This document shows positions 6,245 through 9,089 of a stretch of DNA of 9,089 bases, piece by piece. The DNA lies in the NCBI GenBank assembly GCA_031274335.1, contig JAISQG010000186.1, positions 1-9,089 on the forward strand, written 5' to 3'. The notes beneath the pieces were generated by a model. It made no database searches and was not told the origin of the DNA. It saw only the letters and a program-made list of their open reading frames with translations. This DNA is from Gracilibacteraceae bacterium (lineage in GTDB: Bacteria > Bacillota > Desulfitobacteriia > Desulfitobacteriales > Syntrophobotulaceae). A program made the position numbers and the translations under genes. Each line of letters opens with the position of its first letter. Position 1 is the stretch's first letter.

Positions 6245-7543
6245 TTATGCGGCACCCATGATGTCCATGTTGCATGAGAGGTCGGCGCAGCGGACAGCAA
6301 TCATACTGTTCGCACCGCGCAGCGACCAAAACATCCCGGAATTTTTAAGCCGTTTGCCGATGACCGTCTTGCAACCGGCTTCGATGACACCGCTACCGAC
6401 AAAAAGACACTGTGACTTGAATTTAGCGTATCGCATACGTTCCTTGTTCTCCAACAGATAATTGATTTCTCTTTTAACCTCATCTTGGAGATGATCAGGC
6501 GCAGGATAAGCCTCAATCTTAGCTGTGAGCACCTCAATATCACCTTGTTTTAAAGCACCAATCCAATCGTCAGTGAGTTCAGCAATCTGATCGGGGATAG
6601 AACACAGCTTCCTGATCAGGGTGTGTATATGTTCGGACGCGTGATAAAGATCCACAATTTGAATAGCCTGAGGGAAGTGCAAATCAGCAATATTCCAAAG
6701 CCATTTGGCTCCATCAGCTAGAAAAACCACCCGGTTTGCCCGTTGCATACCTCGTTCGATGGCTTGCACATAAACCCGCTCGCCGAACAACTCCGCAGTT
6801 TCAATCGCGCCAAAATAGCTCGTACTCTTCGGATCACGGACAGGATCCCCTTTTTCATCTGCCTTCGTCTGGGTGAAAATACAGCCCAGCTTGGCTTCGC
6901 GCGTCTTGGCAGAGCCATCCTCCTGCTTGCCGGTTCTGCCTGCTGTCTCTCTTTTCATCATCGGTATGCCGGTGCCATCAGCCTCAATATAGAAAGCTGG
7001 AATCGTTTTTTCGGGAGGACAAACTGAATCGTTCAAGTTACTCTGAGCAGAAATAACAGAAGACCATAGCTCATTTTTGCGCGCCTCGAACTCGCAGATC
7101 AATTTCTCCCCGGTTTGTTCGGCTATCCGCTGGCATTCTTTTGCCGACACAGAAATATCTGCTACATCTGCCAAAACATCGGAAGTCCATTCAAAAGAGC
7201 CTGCACTGGACAGGATCGTGACTGCCCGGCGGACACCAGGTGAAAACGCTGTATGATGCACTCCCAAGAGATGATCCTTGGGCATATGATGTTGACCGCA
7301 CGCTTCACAGAGATAATAGCTGCGCGAAAAAGAATCCGTCCCCATCAAAGTAGTTAGCGTCTTGGAACGTCGTTCCAGGAAAGACATCGGCTGGCCGCAA
7401 GCAGGACAAAGAGGCGGTGCTTCGGAAAGCGCCGACAGAAAAGCCATGCAAGCCCTATTACCCATATGGAGCGCCGCCGAACGAAATCCCCGTTCAACAA
7501 ATTGCATGTCCAAAGGTTTTCCCTGCCGGAGCGAATCCATCAA
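6245..7543 (-). CDS. ISKra4-family DDE transposase (second ORF)
   Basis: Catalyses cutting and strand transfer of the IS ends. Counting from the TTG at 7543 (432 residues), a zinc-ribbon-like pair CPAC (Cys46, Cys49) and CEAC (Cys79, Cys82) lies near the N-terminus. Next come the family blocks EADGTGIPM (catalytic Asp189), REAKLGCIF, LADGAKWLWNIADLHFP (Asp277) and QIVDLYHASEH, and finally SGVIEAGCKTVIGKRLK (Glu388). Together these complete a DDE triad characteristic of ISKra4-type transposases. No good ribosome binding site precedes 7543. The frame stays open upstream to 7609, overlapping the first ORF, and the two meet at a run of nine A. I therefore infer that the working enzyme is made mainly as a -1 frameshift fusion of about 562 residues. 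The C-terminus is complete. An alternative is that the frame break is a recent mutation or sequencing indel in the A-run. Confidence 0.92.
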   Translation of the reverse strand: MMDSLRQGKPLDMQFVERGFRSAALHMGNRACMAFLSALSEAPPLCPACGQPMSFLERRSKTLTTLMGTDSFSRSYYLCEACGQHHMPKDHLLGVHHTAFSPGVRRAVTILSSAGSFEWTSDVLADVADISVSAKECQRIAEQTGEKLICEFEARKNELWSSVISAQSNLNDSVCPPEKTIPAFYIEADGTGIPMMKRETAGRTGKQEDGSAKTREAKLGCIFTQTKADEKGDPVRDPKSTSYFGAIETAELFGERVYVQAIERGMQRANRVVFLADGAKWLWNIADLHFPQAIQIVDLYHASEHIHTLIRKLCSIPDQIAELTDDWIGALKQGDIEVLTAKIEAYPAPDHLQDEVKREINYLLENKERMRYAKFKSQCLFVGSGVIEAGCKTVIGKRLKNSGMFWSLRGANSMIAVRCADLSCNMDIMGAA

Positions 7544-7581
7544 TAAGGCAGTAAAGCATTCGATCTCGGATGTCTGCTCTG

Positions 7582-7932
7582 TCAGGATTTCCTGTTTTTT
7601 TTTGCCTGTTCATCCAGTGTCATCTGGGTAGTGAGTCTGGATTTCTCTTCAGAAATGCGGACATATTCAGCCGATAGTTCCTGAAAGCGCCTGTACTTTT
7701 CAATCTCAGAGCGATAGAAATCCAGATCGCCGGCAGCAATGGATTCCGTGTGTGTTTTGCCATCGGCATCCTTATAGGTCAGTGTCGAATAAGGACCATA
7801 TTCAGCGACAGAACCATCTTTGCGCACAGCTTTGTTCTTCTGGGAATTAATCGAACCTTTGCGCATCGTGTTAATCAAGGAAATTTCCTGGAGTACACGA
7901 GCCTGTTCTTTGTCCAAAGATTCCATAGACAT
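7582..7932 (-). CDS. IS first ORF (OrfA), DUF6788-like small protein
   Basis: A 116-residue protein read ahead of the transposase. It probably supplies the N-terminal part of the fusion transposase and may act alone in DNA binding or regulation, as OrfA proteins do in other IS families. The pattern RKGSI (about 24-28), YGPY (45-48), DGKT (57-60) and the helix YRSEIEKYRRFQELSAEY (about 73-90) resembles DUF6788-type proteins, though it lacks their usual cysteine cluster. The C-terminal half looks like a coiled coil. The ATG at 7932 follows GGAGG (7942-7946). The last codons cross the A9 run at 7595-7603, and the ORF stops at 7582, after the point where the -1 frame can take over. The small-ORF assignment is firm; its role is inferred from position. 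Confidence 0.75.
   Translation of the reverse strand: MSMESLDKEQARVLQEISLINTMRKGSINSQKNKAVRKDGSVAEYGPYSTLTYKDADGKTHTESIAAGDLDFYRSEIEKYRRFQELSAEYVRISEEKSRLTTQMTLDEQAKKNRKS
7595..7603 (-). other. A9 slippery run, probable -1 ribosomal frameshift site
   Basis: On the minus strand the first ORF reads GCA AAA AAA AAC, containing A_AAA_AAA and A_AAA_AAC heptamers. Slipping back one base enters the open transposase frame (AAA AAA AAA CAG GAA). The two frames overlap from 7609 down to 7582 around this run, the classical layout for frameshift-controlled transposases. RNA polymerase slippage on nine A is an alternative mechanism. Confidence 0.65.
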
Positions 7933-7947
7933 GAGCCATCGCCTCCA

Positions 7948-7966
7948 TTAAGTAATATATACTTAA
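7948..7966 (-). promoter_or_regulatory. operator-like palindrome over the transposase start site
   Basis: TTAAGTA (7948-7954) and TACTTAA (7960-7966) are perfect 7-bp complements separated by ATATA. The palindrome touches the -10 box (7966-7971) and covers the expected transcription start, just before the ribosome binding site. It could be a binding site for a self-repressor such as OrfA, or an RNA hairpin in the leader. Confidence 0.5.
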
Positions 7967-7994
7967 CTATAGCATATTTGTCTCCCTCAGTCAA
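7966..7994 (-). promoter_or_regulatory. IS transposase promoter
   Basis: Minus strand: TTGACT (7994-7989), a 17-base spacer and TATAGT (7971-7966), with TGC just before it as an extended -10. This is a strong sigma-A-type promoter placed correctly for OrfA (ATG at 7932). Confidence 0.8.
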
Positions 7995-7998
7995 GAAT

Positions 7999-8026
7999 AA
8001 AAAATGCCGCAAGCATGCGACTTTTT
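7999..8026. terminator. hairpin with A/T tails between IS end and its promoter
   Basis: A stem with arms around CGCA-AGCA-TGCG is flanked by a run of six A (7999-8004) and five T (8022-8026), so it reads as a terminator-like structure on both strands; the minus-strand pairing is slightly better (one G-U, one mismatch). Lying upstream of the transposase promoter, it would block outside transcription from entering the transposase gene, a known protective feature of several IS families. Confidence 0.5.
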
Positions 8027-8063
8027 CTTCATCTCGCTATTCTGTTTTGTCATCGTCGATTTT

Positions 8064-8088
8064 CCACCCACTTCTGTGACATGCACCC
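8064..8088 (-). repeat. terminal inverted repeat, promoter-proximal end
   Basis: Its reverse complement begins GGGTGCATG and matches 6084-6108 at 18 of 25 positions. The outermost base is 8088, immediately before the second copy of the target duplication. Confidence 0.85.
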
Positions 8089-8097
8089 TGAAAGGAT
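8089..8097. repeat. 9-bp target site duplication, right copy
   Basis: TGAAAGGAT, identical to 6075-6083. Its last T is also the first base of the -35 element proposed for the acetyltransferase promoter. Confidence 0.9.
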
Positions 8098-8125
8098 TGC
8101 TTTAGGGCGGGAAATAGGTTATAAT
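8097..8125 (+). promoter_or_regulatory. probable promoter of the acetyltransferase-MazG pair
   Basis: TTGCTT (8097-8102), a 17-base spacer and a consensus TATAAT (8120-8125). Transcription would start near 8132, about 35 bases before the gene. The -35 is weak (TTG matches only), but the -10 is perfect and the spacing ideal. The IS joins it directly upstream. Confidence 0.65.
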
Positions 8126-8166
8126 GATAGCGTGGGCGGCCTTAGGACTCAAGAACGGCAGGTGGA

Positions 8167-8736
8167 ATGACCTTGGCGGTGCTGCGAACGGAGCGCCTGA
8201 TTTTGCGGGCTTTCGGGCACGGAGATCTAAGCGACTTAAATGAATACGCGCAAAGCCCACTGGTCGGCCCGATGGCCGGCTGGAAGCCGCATGAAAGCAT
8301 GGAAGAATCGGCAGAAGCGCTGGAGCTTTTTCTGGCCGCCGATGATAATTGGGCGATCGTGCGGAAGGACGACCTCAAAACGATCGGGTCGATCGGCTTG
8401 CCGGCGGACCGGAAGCGGGAAAACGATGAAGCGCGCATGCTCGCTTACGCGCTGGGAGCGCCGTATTGGGGGATGGGTTACATGGCCGAAGCCGCGCAGG
8501 CCCTGCTGGCTCACGCTTTTCAGGATTTGCGCCTCTCCCTTGTTTCCGCTTACCATTACCCTTTCAACCAGCAAAGCCGCCGGGTCCTGGAAAAAACGGG
8601 CTTCAAAATGGAAGGGGCCTTGCGCCGCTCGCAAAAAACACATAACGGCGACATACTGGATGCGGTCTGCTATTCCATCACGCGGGAGGAATGGCTGACG
8701 CGTTTGCCGATGATTCCGCATGAGGAGGGACCGTGA
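8167..8736 (+). CDS. GNAT family N-acetyltransferase (RimJ/RimL type)
   Basis: A 189-residue acetyl-CoA-dependent N-acetyltransferase of the Acetyltransf_3 (RimJ/RimL) group; the substrate could be a protein N-terminus, an amino acid or a small amine and cannot be told from sequence. It begins with the family signature LRTERLILRAF. The acetyl-CoA binding motif A is at about residues 97-115 (PYWGMGYMAEAAQALLAHAF, with the GxGY loop), followed by the YPFNQQSRRVLEKTGF block (about 136-151), where Asn and Ser pack near the cofactor. No membrane segment or signal is seen. The start is uncertain: AGGTGG (8160-8165) is too close to the ATG at 8167 but ideally spaced for the TTG at 8173, which would shorten the product by two residues. 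The stop overlaps the next gene's start in GTGA, implying translational coupling. Confidence 0.9.
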   Translation: MTLAVLRTERLILRAFGHGDLSDLNEYAQSPLVGPMAGWKPHESMEESAEALELFLAADDNWAIVRKDDLKTIGSIGLPADRKRENDEARMLAYALGAPYWGMGYMAEAAQALLAHAFQDLRLSLVSAYHYPFNQQSRRVLEKTGFKMEGALRRSQKTHNGDILDAVCYSITREEWLTRLPMIPHEEGP

Positions 8737-9050
8737 CGGAGATAAAACAGAAAACTCTGACTTTACCACGGCTAAATCGCCTGCAGCCCACGCTGGAAAG
8801 CACGGCGCTCAAAATAATGGAGGAATCCGGGGAACTGGCTCAGGCCATAGGCAAATTCCGGGGACTGAGCGGCGAAACCCAGCGCGTGGACGAGCGGGAA
8901 GCCATGCGCCTTGTGGCGCGCGAGCTCCTGGATGTGGCTCAGACAGCGGTGACCATGATGTTTGTCCTGGAGGAGCAGTACCGGATCAGCGTGGAGGACA
9001 TGATCCGGGAGCATCTGGAAAAACTGCGTCTCCGCGGCTACTGCGACTGA
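8733..9050 (+). CDS. MazG-like nucleotide pyrophosphohydrolase
   Basis: A 105-residue protein of the all-alpha NTP pyrophosphohydrolase (MazG-like) superfamily. These enzymes hydrolyse nucleoside triphosphates to the monophosphate and pyrophosphate, often to clear non-canonical or excess nucleotides. The metal-binding pattern is present: EESGE at about residues 30-34 (MEESGELAQAIGKF) and ELLDVAQ at about 63-69 (E..D), within helices ending TAVTMMFVLEEQ. The length fits a single-domain member rather than two-domain MazG. The GTG start at 8733 follows GAGGAGGGA (8722-8730) and shares bases with the stop of the acetyltransferase gene, so the two form a coupled operon. The exact substrate cannot be deduced. 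Confidence 0.87.
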   Translation: MTEIKQKTLTLPRLNRLQPTLESTALKIMEESGELAQAIGKFRGLSGETQRVDEREAMRLVARELLDVAQTAVTMMFVLEEQYRISVEDMIREHLEKLRLRGYCD

Positions 9051-9066
9051 GGAATGGACTGAGGAA
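9045..9066 (+). repeat. 10-bp direct repeat across the MazG-like stop codon
   Basis: GACTGAGGAA occurs at 9045-9054 and again at 9057-9066 (12-base period), with a third partial GACT at about 9069. The first copy includes the stop codon. It may be a small replication-slippage duplication. Confidence 0.4.
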
Positions 9067-9073
9067 CAGACTT

Positions 9074-9080
9074 TGGAGGT
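9074..9080 (+). promoter_or_regulatory. ribosome binding site of a gene starting at or past the window edge
   Basis: TGGAGGT lies 24 bases after the MazG-like stop. A TTG at 9085-9087 has suitable spacing, but only one further codon fragment is in the window. This suggests a third gene in the same operon; its identity is unknown. Confidence 0.4.
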
Positions 9081-9089
9081 TGTATTGTA

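Larger units (their letters stand above)
6084..8088 (-). mobile_element. complete ISKra4-type insertion sequence, 2005 bp
   Basis: The element is bounded by imperfect inverted repeats whose outer nine bases (GGGTGCATG) are identical, and is flanked by a perfect 9-bp duplication. Its cargo is leftward: a promoter, an operator-like palindrome, a small first ORF (7582-7932) and a DDE transposase ORF (6245-7543) in the -1 frame. Terminator-like hairpins lie near each end. By eye it is lower in GC than the flanking host genes, which fits recent acquisition. The transposase motifs point to the ISKra4 family. The ORFs are uninterrupted apart from the frameshift and both ends are present, so the copy may be active. 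It inserted between the divergent lipoprotein and acetyltransferase genes and broke neither coding region. Confidence 0.93.

Overview
The window is chromosomal DNA of a low- to mid-GC Bacillota bacterium, possibly of the Negativicutes/Clostridia grade. The evidence is the gene order ylxM-ffh-rpsP-khpA, strong AGGAGG-type ribosome binding sites, frequent GTG/TTG starts and sigma-A-type promoters. The species cannot be named from the sequence alone.

Layout. (1) Bases 1-415 hold the C-terminal end of an SNF2-type helicase whose body lies outside the window. (2) Bases 493-2963 hold a rightward operon for protein export and translation. It has a near-perfect promoter, then ylxM (regulator paired with SRP), ffh (SRP GTPase), rpsP (ribosomal protein S16) and khpA (small KH RNA-binding protein). 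rpsP and khpA overlap, and the khpA ribosome binding site sits in a small hairpin. The usual continuation (rimM, trmD, rplS) is absent; the operon runs into a convergent gene. (3) Bases 2988-5893 hold two leftward genes: a large lipoprotein with a Tyr/Asp-rich repeat and a DUF4352-like C-terminus, then an M24 (Xaa-Pro) metallopeptidase. A sigma-A-like promoter lies upstream of the lipoprotein. (4) Bases 6084-8088 are a complete 2005-bp insertion sequence of the ISKra4 type. Its ends can be set to the base by imperfect terminal inverted repeats beginning GGGTGCATG and a perfect 9-bp target duplication (TGAAAGGAT). It carries its own promoter, an operator-like palindrome, terminator-like hairpins, a small first ORF and a DDE transposase ORF probably joined by -1 frameshifting on a run of nine A. 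(5) Bases 8097-9050 hold a rightward pair, a GNAT acetyltransferase and a MazG-like NTP pyrophosphohydrolase, overlapping at GTGA. Their promoter abuts the insertion site.

Removing the IS and one copy of the duplication rejoins the lipoprotein promoter region with the GNAT promoter region, so the ancestral state was a short divergent intergenic region. I see no wholly new system. The most informative items are the fully delimited IS with its frameshift and control signals, the SD-sequestering hairpin at khpA, the ylxM-ffh intergenic hairpin and the repeat-bearing lipoprotein.
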